Source: Aquimarina sp. ERC-38 (GTDB taxonomy: Bacteria; Bacteroidota; Bacteroidia; Flavobacteriales; Flavobacteriaceae). Taken from it: 64,000 bases of DNA. Shown here piece by piece: positions 45,948 through 55,546 of this stretch. The notes under the pieces are model-generated. The model did no database searches, was not told where the DNA came from, and saw nothing but the letters and a program-made list of their open reading frames with translations. Made by a program: the position numbers and the translations under genes. Location: the NCBI RefSeq assembly GCF_026222555.1, contig NZ_CP098511.1:62001-126000 (forward strand), read 5' to 3'. Numbering within the stretch: the first letter of the stretch is position 1; each line of letters starts with the position of its first letter.

Positions 45948-46601
45948 ATGAAGAGAATATTACTACTCGTTACATTTTATTTTGGAATTTTTACCTCTAT
46001 TATTGCCCAAACAAGTCTTTATGAAAATCCTGACTTTGATCAGATTGCTAAAGATCATAAAATTATTGCAATTTTACCATTTTCTACTACGGTAAAGTTG
46101 CGACCTAAACAAATGAAAAGTATGACTCCTGAACAGTTGAAAGATCTGGAACGAGGAGAAGCTGCTTCCATCCAACAAGCTATGTATTCTTGGTTTTTAA
46201 AAAGAAAAAAAAGAGGAAAACTTCAAAATCTTGAAATTCAACCTCCTAAAACAACTATGGCACTCTTATCAAAGAAAAGCATTGACTATAATTCTTTAAA
46301 AGAATATACCCCTCAGGAGATAGCTAATATATTAGAAGTAGATGCCGTGATAACTGGCGATTACAGAACTGATAAACCTATGTCTGAAGGAGCTTCTGTT
46401 GCTTTAGGCTTATTAATAGGATTCTGGGGAAGCACTAATAATGCTGTAATTAATATGAGTGTTCACAACGCAGCAGATGGTGTTTTACTATGGAATTATA
46501 ATAAAAAAGTTAGAGGAAGCCTTGGAAGTACCCCTGATGACCTTATTAATATTTTAATGAGAAAAGCATCCCGAAGATTAAGTTATACTAAAAACTCTTA
46601 A
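45948..46601 (+). CDS. Secreted protein with a CsgG-like N-domain
   Basis: A 217-residue protein with a signal peptide (FGIFTSIIAQ). The order IIAILPFSTTVKLRPK, then a helical part, IANILEVDAVITGDYRT, and AVINMSVHNAADGVLLWNYNK resembles the nucleotide-binding-like fold of CsgG/TolB-N lipoproteins that report 'bring-to-surface' proteins. However, there is no lipobox and no pore region. The role is unknown. It ends at a strong bidirectional terminator. Confidence 0.6.
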   Translation: MKRILLLVTFYFGIFTSIIAQTSLYENPDFDQIAKDHKIIAILPFSTTVKLRPKQMKSMTPEQLKDLERGEAASIQQAMYSWFLKRKKRGKLQNLEIQPPKTTMALLSKKSIDYNSLKEYTPQEIANILEVDAVITGDYRTDKPMSEGASVALGLLIGFWGSTNNAVINMSVHNAADGVLLWNYNKKVRGSLGSTPDDLINILMRKASRRLSYTKNS

Positions 46602-46618
46602 TAGAGGTTGCTCAGACT

Positions 46619-46656
46619 AAAAAAGCCGTTTCAATAAAATTTGAAACGGCTTTTTA
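46619..46656. terminator. Strong bidirectional rho-independent terminator
   Basis: A 15-base-pair stem AAAAAGCCGTTTCAA / TTGAAACGGCTTTTT with a short A-rich loop has T/A runs on both sides. It ends both the 45948 gene and the leftward aromatic amino-acid operon. Confidence 0.92.
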
Positions 46657-46672
46657 CGTCTTTTTTTTCTTA

Positions 46673-47761
46673 TTAAGCTTTAGCTACACTTACACTCTTC
46701 TGATGGTTGATAGATTCCTGATGGATAGCTTTATAAATCCTTAAAATAAATTCTTCGCTTAATCCATTTTCTTCTCCTTCCAGGATCATCCTGCCTAAAA
46801 TCTCGTTCCATCGCTTGGATTGCAAAATAGCCACATTTTGACTGGCTTTGATTTTACCAATCTCATCCGAAATTCGCATACGTTTTGCTAAAACTTCTAA
46901 TAGCTGATTATCAGCAATATCAATTTTTGCTCGTGATTCAGTTAAAGCACTTTGATAAGCTTCATCCTCTCCGACTTCTTTACGGATTTTCAAATCTTTC
47001 ATGATTTGCACCAATCGCTCCGGGGTAATTTGCTGTTTAGCATCACTCCAGGCATTATCCGGATCATAATGAGTTTCTACAATCAATCCGTCAAAATTAA
47101 GGTCTAATGCAGTTTGAGATAAATCAAATATCAATTCCCGGTTTCCGGCAATATGAGACGGGTCTAAGATTAAAGGCAAGTCCGGAAAACGGTTTTGCAA
47201 GTCTATCGGTATTTGCCATTCCGGTATATTTCTATATTTTGTTTTTTCATAGGTAGAAAAACCTCTGTGTATAACGCCCAGATTTTTTACATCACAAGTA
47301 TAAAAACGCTCTACCGCACCTAACCATAGGGATAAATCCGGATTGATTGGGTTTTTAATAAGTACCGGGTTATCAATACCTCGACAAGCTTCGGCGATAT
47401 CCTGAACGATAAATGGAGAAACGGTACTCCTGGCTCCAATCCACAATACATCCACTCCGTGTTTTAATGCTAATTCCACGTGATGCGGATTTGCAACTTC
47501 AGTAGCGATTTTTAGACCTGTTTCTTCTTTTGCTCGTTGTAACCATTTTAATCCTAAAGCTCCTACTCCTTCAAAGTTTCCCGGGCGGGTTCTGGGTTTC
47601 CAGATTCCTGCTCTTAATACGGTGGCGTCCGTATCTTTTAACTGATGTGCAATAGTGACTACCTGATCTTCGGTTTCTGCACTACAAGGTCCTGCTATTA
47701 CCAGCGGATGATCGAGGTTATAGGTATCCAGCCAGGTTCTTAGTTCTTTCTTATTTTCCAT
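46673..47761 (-). CDS. Bifunctional DAHP synthase / chorismate mutase (type II)
   Basis: A 362-residue fusion. Residues 1-260 form the KDO8P/DAHP synthase-like barrel (VIAGPCSAETEDQ, RAGIWKPRTRPGNFEG, ILDPSHIAGNRE). Residues about 275-350 form an AroQ-type chorismate mutase (ESRAKIDIADNQLLEVLAKR, IGKIKASQNVAI). It condenses phosphoenolpyruvate with erythrose-4-phosphate and converts chorismate to prephenate, so it feeds both Phe and Tyr branches. It is the last gene of the four-gene operon, 36 bp after tyrA. Confidence 0.94.
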   Translation of the reverse strand: MENKKELRTWLDTYNLDHPLVIAGPCSAETEDQVVTIAHQLKDTDATVLRAGIWKPRTRPGNFEGVGALGLKWLQRAKEETGLKIATEVANPHHVELALKHGVDVLWIGARSTVSPFIVQDIAEACRGIDNPVLIKNPINPDLSLWLGAVERFYTCDVKNLGVIHRGFSTYEKTKYRNIPEWQIPIDLQNRFPDLPLILDPSHIAGNRELIFDLSQTALDLNFDGLIVETHYDPDNAWSDAKQQITPERLVQIMKDLKIRKEVGEDEAYQSALTESRAKIDIADNQLLEVLAKRMRISDEIGKIKASQNVAILQSKRWNEILGRMILEGEENGLSEEFILRIYKAIHQESINHQKSVSVAKA

Positions 47762-47797
47762 TTTTATTGATTATCCTAAGTTTTATATTTTCGTTTT

Positions 47798-48649
47798 TTA
47801 TCTATCAATTCCGTTTAAAATCGATTTAATTCTATTCGCTGCTTCCATTTCAGCATATACTTTTTCAAAATCGTCTTCTTCCAGTAACTTCTGAAACCAG
47901 GATAGGTTTGAAATATATTCTTTTAAAGTTTCCAACACATTTTCTTTATTATGTTCAAAAATAGGTGTCCACATCGCCGGCGAACTTTTTGCCAACCGAA
48001 CGGTTGAGGCAAAACCGCTTCCTGCCATATCAAAGATATCTTTTTCATTCTTTTCCTTTTCAATTACCGTCTTCCCTAACATAAATGAACTTATATGTGA
48101 TAGGTGAGAAACGTAGGCAATATGCTTATCGTGAGAAGCCGGATCCATATATCGAATTCGCATCCCTAATTTAGAAAAGATTTCCAATCCTTTTTCCTGT
48201 AACTTAAATGCTGTTTTTTCTACTTCGCATATGATATTAGTCTTATTTCTATACAGATTTGCTATCGCCGCTTTAGGCCCGGAAAATTCTGTTCCGGCTA
48301 TAGGATGTGCTGCTAAATAATTTCGACGCTTTTTATGATCATTTACTTTAGCACATAATTTTTGCTTGGTCGAACCTGCGTCAATAACCAGGCAGTCATC
48401 CGGAACCAAATCCAATACTCTAGGTAGAATGGTTAAGGTACTATTGACCGGAATGGTTATAATGACCACTTCGGCTTTATTAATATCTTCAAGAATAGCT
48501 TTATGATCAATAATTCCCAGTTCTAAAGCTTGTTGCAAATGAGAATTGTTCTGATCAATACCAAAGATTTCTGACTCTTTGAATGCTGACTTTATATCAA
48601 TAGCAAAGGAGCCGCCTATCAAACCTATTCCGATTATATAAACTTTCAT
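47798..48649 (-). CDS. tyrA: Prephenate dehydrogenase
   Basis: A 283-residue NAD(P)-dependent enzyme that oxidatively decarboxylates prephenate to 4-hydroxyphenylpyruvate. The Rossmann fold is GIGLIGGSFAID (residues 7-18). The substrate pocket includes DAGSTKQKLC, HPIAGTEFSGPKAA and YVSHLSHISSF with its conserved His. There is no chorismate mutase domain here because it is fused to the DAHP synthase encoded next. The start overlaps the aminotransferase stop by 4 bases. Confidence 0.94.
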   Translation of the reverse strand: MKVYIIGIGLIGGSFAIDIKSAFKESEIFGIDQNNSHLQQALELGIIDHKAILEDINKAEVVIITIPVNSTLTILPRVLDLVPDDCLVIDAGSTKQKLCAKVNDHKKRRNYLAAHPIAGTEFSGPKAAIANLYRNKTNIICEVEKTAFKLQEKGLEIFSKLGMRIRYMDPASHDKHIAYVSHLSHISSFMLGKTVIEKEKNEKDIFDMAGSGFASTVRLAKSSPAMWTPIFEHNKENVLETLKEYISNLSWFQKLLEEDDFEKVYAEMEAANRIKSILNGIDR

Positions 48650-49815
48650 AAACTAACTTTATGATGTTGCAAGCGTTCTATTGCTTCTGCTATTTTTTCT
48701 TTAGAAACACATAAAGAAAACCGAATATATCCTTTTCCATTACTTCCAAAAATGGAACCCGGGGTAATAAATACATCATTTCTGTACAAGATGTTGTCGA
48801 TGAAAGAAACATCATCCGCATTATTTCCGGGTAATTTAGCCCAAACAAACATCCCCGTAGCATTTTTATCATAGCTGCAATTGAGTTGATCCGCGAGGTT
48901 CCATATATAGTTTCTACGCTCCTGATAGATAGTATTTATCTTATTGTACCAGGAAGCTGAACTTTGTAACGCAACAATTGCTCCTTTTTGCAAACCGTAA
49001 AACATACCGCTATCCATATTACTTTTTACCTTAAGTACTGCTTCAATTTTATCAGCACTTCCGGCTAACATCCCTACTCTCCATCCAGCCATATTAAAGG
49101 TTTTACTTAAGGAGTTTAGTTCAAGAGCTACCTTTTTTGCGTCGGGAATACTTAATATGCTTAAAGGCTGTTCGTTTAATACAAAACTGTATGGATTGTC
49201 ATGAACTAATAATATATGATGCTTAGTAGCAAAGTCAATTAATTGCTGAAACAATCCTTTAGAAGCCGGAGCTCCGGTGGGCATATTGGGATAATTTACC
49301 CACATTAACTTCACTCCGGATAAATCTTGCTTTTCTAAGGTTTTAAAATCCGGGTACCAGTTATTTTCTGCTTTTAGATCATAAAAAAGCGGTGAAGCCC
49401 CTACAAGATTAGTGATAGCTGCATAGGTCGGATATCCGGGATTCGGGATTAACACCTGGTCTCCTTCATTAAGATATGCCATAGAGATATGCATAATTCC
49501 CTCTTTGGAACCTATTAAAGGCAAAATCTCATTTACAGGATTTAAAGAGACTTCATATCTCTCCTGGTAAAAAGTAGCAAATGCTTCTCTAAGTTCCGGT
49601 AATCCCTGGTAACTCTGGTATTTATGTGCGCCAGGCATGGTAGCAGCCTGCTGGATTTCTTTAATTACCTGCACGGGTGGTTCTAAGTCCGGGCTACCGA
49701 TCGCCATATTGATAATCGATTTACCGGAAGCAGCCAGTTCTCGCACCTCCCGTAATTTTCTAGAGAAATAATATTCCTGGACGGTTTCTAATCTTTTAGC
49801 GGTTTGTACACTCAT
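48646..49815 (-). CDS. Class I/II PLP-dependent aminotransferase (aromatic)
   Basis: A 389-residue fold-type I aminotransferase. The Schiff-base lysine is in NSLSKTFNMAGWRVG (about residues 235-249). It also has the N-terminal MAIGSPDLEPP and the NPGYPTY and NYPNMPTGAPA loops. Its place between prephenate dehydratase and dehydrogenase makes it the likely enzyme that aminates phenylpyruvate and 4-hydroxyphenylpyruvate. It is tightly coupled, with 4-base overlaps on both sides. Confidence 0.9.
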   Translation of the reverse strand: MSVQTAKRLETVQEYYFSRKLREVRELAASGKSIINMAIGSPDLEPPVQVIKEIQQAATMPGAHKYQSYQGLPELREAFATFYQERYEVSLNPVNEILPLIGSKEGIMHISMAYLNEGDQVLIPNPGYPTYAAITNLVGASPLFYDLKAENNWYPDFKTLEKQDLSGVKLMWVNYPNMPTGAPASKGLFQQLIDFATKHHILLVHDNPYSFVLNEQPLSILSIPDAKKVALELNSLSKTFNMAGWRVGMLAGSADKIEAVLKVKSNMDSGMFYGLQKGAIVALQSSASWYNKINTIYQERRNYIWNLADQLNCSYDKNATGMFVWAKLPGNNADDVSFIDNILYRNDVFITPGSIFGSNGKGYIRFSLCVSKEKIAEAIERLQHHKVSL

Positions 49816-50720
49816 CCGTTTTGATTTTTATATTCTCCTAAAATTTTTACGTCGTACGCCATAATATTGAGAATAGACATTGCTTTGCTAAACCCTTCGT
49901 AAGAATCAAAGGTGGTATCTATAAAAAAAGAATAGCGCCAGGGTTCATCGATAATGGGCAGGGATTGAATTTTAGTTAAATTTAAATTACAATCACTCAT
50001 CACATTAAGTACAGATGCCAGACTACCGCGTTTATGATCCGTATAAAATTTTATAGAAGCTTTATTTACTTCTGACTTAGGAATTTTTTTTGCGTTTTTT
50101 CCTTTTAAAATAAAAAAACGGGTGGCATTTGACTTAATAGTCTGAATTTCTTCAGCCAAAATGGAAAGGCCATAGATTCCGGCTGCACCTGCACCAGCTA
50201 CAGCGGCTATATTTCTTAATTGCTTTTCTTGTATTCGTTTTGCGACTTCTGCCGTATCCACATCTTCTACCAGTTTGATATGATCGTAATGGTTAAAAAA
50301 GTCTTTACATTGCAATAGTGCCATAGGGTGGGAATATACCTCTTTGATATCAGCAATTTTCTGATTGCCGAGAGCCATCAAACAATGGTGGATTGGTAGA
50401 AAATATTCGCCTACAATCTCTAGGTTATGTTCGTCAATATAAGCATAATTAGGTATGATGGAACCAGCAATGGAGTTCTCAATCGCCATGACTGCATCTG
50501 TACTTTTACCGGATTCCAGGCTCTTTACCAATTCCTGAAAAGACAGGCATTCATCAACCATTACCTCTTCTCCGAAGTATGCTTGAGCTACCTGATGATG
50601 GTAAGATCCTTTAATTCCCTGTATAGCTACGATAGTATCTATCACGTTACTTTGTTTAGAAGGCTTACTGCTTTTATAACTATATTCTTTTTTATCAATT
50701 ATGTTTGGTACTGTCTTCAT
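49812..50720 (-). CDS. pheA: Prephenate dehydratase
   Basis: A product of about 302 residues that converts prephenate to phenylpyruvate. The start MKTVPNIIDKKEY is chosen because it has a Shine-Dalgarno-like GGAAGG four bases upstream, rare in this window; a TTG four codons earlier would cover that site. The catalytic domain has IQGIKGSYHHQVAQAYF, ENSIAGSI and SNATRFFIL with the conserved Thr-Arg-Phe. The C-terminal ACT domain is FYTDHKRGSLASVLNVM ... LTKIQSLPI, so Phe feedback is likely. It is the first structural gene behind the attenuator. Confidence 0.94.
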   Translation of the reverse strand: MKTVPNIIDKKEYSYKSSKPSKQSNVIDTIVAIQGIKGSYHHQVAQAYFGEEVMVDECLSFQELVKSLESGKSTDAVMAIENSIAGSIIPNYAYIDEHNLEIVGEYFLPIHHCLMALGNQKIADIKEVYSHPMALLQCKDFFNHYDHIKLVEDVDTAEVAKRIQEKQLRNIAAVAGAGAAGIYGLSILAEEIQTIKSNATRFFILKGKNAKKIPKSEVNKASIKFYTDHKRGSLASVLNVMSDCNLNLTKIQSLPIIDEPWRYSFFIDTTFDSYEGFSKAMSILNIMAYDVKILGEYKNQNG

Positions 50721-50744
50721 AAAGCCTTCCAAAATTCATGGTAT

Positions 50745-50830
50745 AAAAAAATCCCGATGTTTATCGGGATTTTTATGTATCATATTATAAGTATTACATA
50801 CTGACCCCGCTTTTACCTTTGTGGTAAAAG
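50745..50830 (-). promoter_or_regulatory. Transcription attenuator of the Phe/Tyr operon
   Basis: It is read on the minus strand. Segment 1, CUUUUACC (50830-50823), pairs with GGUAAAAG (50817-50810). An antiterminator can form from CGGGGU (50809-50804) with AUCCCG (50770-50765) and UAUGUA (50800-50795) with UACAUA (50779-50774). The competing terminator is AAAAAUCCCGAU (50774-50763) with AUCGGGAUUUUU (50758-50747) and a U-run to 50745. A ribosome stalled on the Phe codons of the leader peptide would leave the antiterminator free. One that reaches the stop codon would cover UAUGUA and let the terminator form. Confidence 0.88.
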
Positions 50831-50871
50831 AAGAAAAAATAAAATCGGTTCCAGAATACAATACTTTTCAT
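50794..50871 (-). CDS. Phenylalanine/tyrosine operon leader peptide
   Basis: A 25-codon frame beginning MKSIVF and containing FWNRFYFFFFY (residues 6-16): six Phe, two Tyr and one Trp among 25 residues. It ends SGVSM with TAA at 50796-50794. The Phe cluster precedes and partly overlaps segment 1 of the attenuator, and the stop codon lies in the 5' arm of the antiterminator, exactly the geometry of pheL-type leaders. It has a weak Shine-Dalgarno-like GAAG. The peptide is a sensor and probably has no other role. Confidence 0.87.
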   Translation of the reverse strand: MKSIVFWNRFYFFFFYHKGKSGVSM

Positions 50872-51060
50872 TACTTCAATTTTCTGATGCTAAATTAGAA
50901 AAATAAATAGAAAGAAAGATACGAATTTAAAATAATCAGTCTACATCAAATATTATCATTAATAATCATGTCATTTTTAAAAATTATTAAAAAAATTGAT
51001 CAAATAGTTTTAAAATTATAAAGATATTTCAATACCACTATTACTAACAAACATTCGTAT

Positions 51061-52248
51061 TCAGATGATTTTTAAAGATTTACCTACGTTTATAAAAGCT
51101 TTTACTGCAAAATCAATTTGTTCCGGACTATGGGCGGCTGAAAGTTGCACTCTGATACGCGCTTTACCTTTAGGAACCACCGGATAAAAGAAGCCTATGA
51201 CATAAATACCTTCTGAGACTAATTTTGCAGCAAATTCCTGTGCCAGTTTGGCATCGTACAACATAATGGGTACGATAGGATGCTCCCCTGGGATGATATC
51301 AAAACCGGCTTCAGTCATCTTATTTCTAAATTGTTTGGTATTTGCTTCTAGTTTATCACGCAATTCCGTAGAACCGGATAAAATATTCAGTACTTTGATA
51401 GAAGCTCCTACAATGGAAGGGGCTAGCGTATTTGAAAATAGATAAGGCCTGGACTTTTGCCTTAGTATCTCCACTATTTCCTTTCGAGCAGCGGTAAATC
51501 CTCCGGAAGCTCCTCCCAAAGCTTTTCCATAGGTACCCGTTATAATATCCACTCTTCCCATTACATTACAATGCTCATGGGTACCCCGACCGGTTATACC
51601 CAAGAACCCGGTAGAATGGCAATCATCAACCATTACCATTGCTCCATAAGCGTCAGCCAGATCACAAATTTTATCCAGTTGAGCAATGGTGCCGTCCATA
51701 GAAAAGGAACCGTCAGTTACAATTAAGATACGCCGGGAGCCTTTTGCTGCAATTAATTGCTTTTCCAGATCAGCCATATTATTATGCTCGTAACGAAAAC
51801 GTTGCGCTTTACATAAACGAATTCCATCAATAATAGAAGCATGATTTAAAGCATCTGAAATAATAGCGTCTTCACTGGTAAGCAAAGGTTCAAAAACACC
51901 ACCGTTTGCATCAAAAGCCGCCGCATATAAGATACAATCTTCCATCCCAAGAAAATCTGCTGTCTTTTGCTCTAATTCCTTGTGTATATCCTGGGTACCA
52001 CAAATAAAGCGAACAGAGGACAACCCAAATCCATGACTGTCAATAGTGGCTTTGCTTGCCTGAATTACAGATGGGTCTGAAGAAAGCCCTAAGTAATTAT
52101 TTGCACAAAAATTAAGAAGGTTTTTAGTAGCCTCCGTATCAATTTCAGCTCCTTGTGGCGAAGTAATTTTTCTTTCTTTTTTATAAAGTCCTGCTTCTTT
52201 AATCGTATCCAACTCCTGGATTAATTGTTTTTTAACGCCGGTATACAT
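51061..52248 (-). CDS. kbl: Glycine C-acetyltransferase (2-amino-3-ketobutyrate CoA ligase)
   Basis: A 395-residue PLP enzyme of the alpha-oxoamine synthase family. The PLP-binding lysine is in [13 protein letters not shown] (about residues 238-250). It also has [26 protein letters not shown] and [10 protein letters not shown]. It converts 2-amino-3-oxobutyrate plus CoA to glycine and acetyl-CoA, the second step of threonine breakdown. It follows the tdh-like gene by 33 bp. Confidence 0.93.
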   Translation of the reverse strand: MYTGVKKQLIQELDTIKEAGLYKKERKITSPQGAEIDTEATKNLLNFCANNYLGLSSDPSVIQASKATIDSHGFGLSSVRFICGTQDIHKELEQKTADFLGMEDCILYAAAFDANGGVFEPLLTSEDAIISDALNHASIIDGIRLCKAQRFRYEHNNMADLEKQLIAAKGSRRILIVTDGSFSMDGTIAQLDKICDLADAYGAMVMVDDCHSTGFLGITGRGTHEHCNVMGRVDIITGTYGKALGGASGGFTAARKEIVEILRQKSRPYLFSNTLAPSIVGASIKVLNILSGSTELRDKLEANTKQFRNKMTEAGFDIIPGEHPIVPIMLYDAKLAQEFAAKLVSEGIYVIGFFYPVVPKGKARIRVQLSAAHSPEQIDFAVKAFINVGKSLKII

Positions 52249-52281
52249 ACAATTTGAATTTTTTATAAGTTGATATTAGTG

Positions 52282-53247
52282 CTAATCTAAGGTAGTTTTT
52301 GAAGTAAATTCTTTCTGTAACTCGGATAACATTACCGCTACCATTCTAGGTAAGTCATAGGCTGGTTTCCAATTCCAGTCCTCTTGGGCTTTTTTATCGT
52401 TAATGACCTGAGGCCACTGATCTGCAATTTGCTGACGGAAATCAGGCTGATAATTTATGTTGAAGTCAGGAATTTCCTTTTGAATAGCGGTTGCTAATGT
52501 TGCAGGCGTAAAACTAATGCCCGCCAGATTATAAGAGGTTCTTCGGGTTATTTTATCTTGAGGTGCTTCCATAATTTCTACAGTAGCTCGGATGGCATCA
52601 TCAATAAAAATCATGGGTAGTTTTGTATCTTCTGAAAGGTAACAGGTATACGCTCTATCCACTAATGCCCGATGAAAGATTTCTACTGCATAGTCCGTAG
52701 TACCACCGCTAGGCATCGATTGATATCCGATAACTCCCGGGTACCGTAAAGACCGTACATCCAGATTATATTTTTGATAATAATAATTGGCCCAGTTTTC
52801 ACCTGCTACTTTACTAATACCATAAACCGTGGAAGGAGTTAACGGAGTATCATTATCTGTATTTGTCCTATCGTATTCTCCACCATAAACCGCTATGGAA
52901 CTTGGATAGAACACCCGTTTCACCTTACTAATCCGGGCTACTTCCAGGATGTTTATAAGTGTTTTCATATTAAGTTCCCAGGCAACAATTGGTTTCTCTT
53001 CTCCTTTTGCTGACAGTATCGCTGCCATATGATATATATGAGTAATACCATGTTTTACGACTACCTCCAGAACGGCATGTTGATCGGTAGCATCTAATTT
53101 TTCATACTTACTTTCAATAAGAAACGGAGTCTCATGTAAATCCGAAGCGATTACCTGATCAAACCCATATCTATCTTGTAAATAACGTGTTAATACAACT
53201 CCCAACTGCCCTTTTGCTCCTACAATTAAAACCTTTGGTCTTTTCAT
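52282..53247 (-). CDS. L-threonine 3-dehydrogenase (SDR/epimerase type)
   Basis: A 321-residue NAD-dependent enzyme of the extended SDR type. It has the Rossmann GAKGQLGVVLTRYL motif, the catalytic YGISK (Tyr-X3-Lys at about 143-147) with SSIAVYGG, and LRYPGVIGYQSMPSGG. In this family it oxidises threonine to 2-amino-3-oxobutyrate, the substrate of the kbl product encoded next in the same operon. It is divergent from an Lrp-type regulator. Confidence 0.9.
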   Translation of the reverse strand: MKRPKVLIVGAKGQLGVVLTRYLQDRYGFDQVIASDLHETPFLIESKYEKLDATDQHAVLEVVVKHGITHIYHMAAILSAKGEEKPIVAWELNMKTLINILEVARISKVKRVFYPSSIAVYGGEYDRTNTDNDTPLTPSTVYGISKVAGENWANYYYQKYNLDVRSLRYPGVIGYQSMPSGGTTDYAVEIFHRALVDRAYTCYLSEDTKLPMIFIDDAIRATVEIMEAPQDKITRRTSYNLAGISFTPATLATAIQKEIPDFNINYQPDFRQQIADQWPQVINDKKAQEDWNWKPAYDLPRMVAVMLSELQKEFTSKTTLD

Positions 53248-53401
53248 TTTATTTCCGTAATTATTACTTATAAAAGTAATAATTTATAGAATTATATATG
53301 CATAATCTTTGAAATGAGATAAAAATTACGGTTTTTTAAACCATACACCTTAAAAATTACTATTTTTATACTAATTAAGTGTTAAGAAGTATTACTCTTT
53401 T

Positions 53402-53863
53402 ATGGAAACCTTAGACGCTACTGACCTGGCTATTTTAAGAATTTTACAGGATAACTCAAAGATCACGACTAAAGAGATTGCCCGGGACATGAATTTGAGC
53501 ACCTCTCCTATTTACGATCGTATTCGAAGATTAGAAAAGTTAGGCTATATTGAAAAGTATGTAGCTATTTTAAACAAAAAATTGATTGACAGATCTGTCA
53601 CTACTATTTGCCAGGTTTCTATGAGATATCATAATGAAGCATTTATTGAAAAATTTGAAAAGCAAATAAAACAATTACAGGAAGTACAGGAATGTTATCA
53701 TATGGCCGGACAAGTAGATTTTATTCTAAAAATTCATACTAAAAACCTGGAAGAGTATCATGATTTTATAAAGTATAAATTGTCTACTATTGAAAATATA
53801 GGTGTTTTAAATAGTACTTTTGTACTAAAAGAAATAAAGCAAAGTTCTGCTTTTTATATTTAA
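53402..53863 (+). CDS. Lrp/AsnC family transcriptional regulator
   Basis: A 153-residue protein with an N-terminal winged helix (LDATDLAILRILQDNSKITTKEIARDMNLSTSPIYDRIRRLE, in which residues 3-43 form the HTH) and a C-terminal RAM/ACT ligand domain (CYHMAGQVDFILKIHTKNLEEYHDF). It is divergent from the tdh-kbl operon and is its likely regulator, with threonine, leucine or another amino acid as effector. gldA follows after 22 bp but its role is unrelated. Confidence 0.92.
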   Translation: METLDATDLAILRILQDNSKITTKEIARDMNLSTSPIYDRIRRLEKLGYIEKYVAILNKKLIDRSVTTICQVSMRYHNEAFIEKFEKQIKQLQEVQECYHMAGQVDFILKIHTKNLEEYHDFIKYKLSTIENIGVLNSTFVLKEIKQSSAFYI

Positions 53864-53884
53864 CTAATCTTCATTAAAATATCC

Positions 53885-54784
53885 ATGTCTATTTCCGTAC
53901 AGAATCTTAGCAAACATTATGGCGAGCAAAAAGCATTAGATGATGTTTCTTTTGAAATAAAAAAAGGAGAAATTGTTGGGTTTTTAGGTCCTAACGGAGC
54001 AGGTAAATCCACTCTAATGAAAATACTAACTACGTACCTGTTGCCGGATGAAGGAGTTGCAATGGTCAATGGCTTTAATGTTTTAGAAGATGAAAAAAGA
54101 GTACAACAGAGTGTAGGCTATTTACCGGAACATAATCCATTGTATGACGATATGTATGTAAAAGAATACTTGAGGTTTAACGCGGATCTACATAGTGTTA
54201 GTAAAGACAGTATTAATAATGTCATTAAAATTACCGGCTTAGCTCCGGAAGTCCATAAAAAAATAAAACAGTTGTCAAAAGGATATAAACAACGTGTCGG
54301 GCTTGCCTGTGCCTTAATACACGATCCTGAAGTCTTAATATTAGATGAACCTACGACCGGATTGGACCCTAATCAAATTATGGAAATACGAGAATTGATT
54401 AGAACGATCTCTACTTCAAAAACCATTTTTCTATCGACGCATATTATGCAGGAGGTAGAAGCCATTTGTGATCGGGTTATTATTATCAGTAAAGGAAACA
54501 TTGTGGTTGACCAGGAATTGGATGAATTACTAAACCAGGCAGAACAAATCGTATTGGTCGAATTTGATTACCGGGTAGATGAAGCTTTTCTTTTACAGTT
54601 ACCTCACGCAAAAAAGGCAACGAACACCTTTGGGTTTGCCTATGAAATCCATTTTAATACTACAAAAGACATGAGGTCGTTTGTATTTGATTTTGCTCAT
54701 GATAACCAACTTAAAATTGTTAACCTATCTCGAAAAAACAAAAACCTAGAAAGCTTGTTTCATGAAGTTACCGAAAACGCTTAA
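53885..54784 (+). CDS. gldA: Gliding motility ABC transporter ATPase GldA
   Basis: A 299-residue ATPase. Walker A is GPNGAGKST (about 35-43), the signature is LSKGYKQRVGLA (about 135-146), Walker B is VLILDEPTTGLDP, and the H-loop is LSTHIMQEVEAI. The sequence QNLSKHYGEQKALDDVSFEI and VGYLPEHNPLYDDMYVKEYL closely matches GldA of flavobacterial gliding systems. It works with the GldF and GldG membrane proteins, which are not in this window and are often encoded elsewhere. Confidence 0.92.
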   Translation: MSISVQNLSKHYGEQKALDDVSFEIKKGEIVGFLGPNGAGKSTLMKILTTYLLPDEGVAMVNGFNVLEDEKRVQQSVGYLPEHNPLYDDMYVKEYLRFNADLHSVSKDSINNVIKITGLAPEVHKKIKQLSKGYKQRVGLACALIHDPEVLILDEPTTGLDPNQIMEIRELIRTISTSKTIFLSTHIMQEVEAICDRVIIISKGNIVVDQELDELLNQAEQIVLVEFDYRVDEAFLLQLPHAKKATNTFGFAYEIHFNTTKDMRSFVFDFAHDNQLKIVNLSRKNKNLESLFHEVTENA

Positions 54785-54797
54785 GGCTACGTATTAT

Positions 54798-55202
54798 TTA
54801 ACCTACTTGTTTAAAATCGTTAAGTACCGTTGTTAATTTTTCAATAGATATGGGTTTTACAATATAATCACTAACAATTTCGTAAGATTTTGCTTTTAAG
54901 GTATCAGCCGGATCTACTGAGGACGAAGCAATATACAGTACAATCTTCTTTTTACAAGGTATCTTAACGAACTGATCTAAAAATTGCCATCCGTCCAGTA
55001 CTGGCATATTAAGGTCTAATATAATCACATCTGGTAATGCATCTTCAGACATGATGATAGCTTTTAAATTGTCCAGGGCTTCCTGCCCGTTCCTAAACAC
55101 CATAATACTATCACAGAAATTAATAATTTCCATTACTTTTTTAACTCCGTATACAAAAATCGGATCATCATCAATAATACATGCTATATTAATCATCTTC
55201 AT
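54798..55202 (-). CDS. Single-domain response regulator
   Basis: A 134-residue receiver domain with no output domain. The acidic pocket is IIDDDPIF (Asp10-12), the phosphorylated Asp is in VIILDLNMPVLDGWQF, and the Lys is in YIVKPIS. It ends after that domain, as in CheY-like or phosphorelay proteins. It lies downstream of the multi-PAS kinase, which is its probable phosphodonor, after a 344-base gap. Confidence 0.9.
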   Translation of the reverse strand: MKMINIACIIDDDPIFVYGVKKVMEIINFCDSIMVFRNGQEALDNLKAIIMSEDALPDVIILDLNMPVLDGWQFLDQFVKIPCKKKIVLYIASSSVDPADTLKAKSYEIVSDYIVKPISIEKLTTVLNDFKQVG

Positions 55203-55546
55203 TCAATTACATTTAACTTTTTAGCTCTGGTGCATATGGCGAAAAATTGTCAATTCGAGTATTTCTTCGTTATAAAATGAAGAATACAGGGCTTGCCCTC
55301 AACTTAATTTAGAAGATAAAGTCCTTCGGTTTATCTCATCATAACATAGCTTTTTCGACTCAAATCTTTATCATATTCAGTTCTGTCAAAAGACTTAATA
55401 ATTCCACTAAGCATAGACGAGGTACACTTCTTCTTTTATTCGAAGTACTCGAACTTACGGATTTTATCGTATGTCTATCTACATGCACCATTATCGTTTT
55501 TTATCTAATTACCATAAGGTAATGACTTCTTGAAGCTTTTTCTAAA
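55203..55546. other. Gap between the response regulator and the PAS kinase
   Basis: About 340 bases without an open frame, terminator or good TAnnTTTG box on either strand. The stretch has short self-complementary pieces, including CGAAGTACTCG, but nothing that can be named. It may hold the promoter of the response-regulator gene. Confidence 0.4.
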
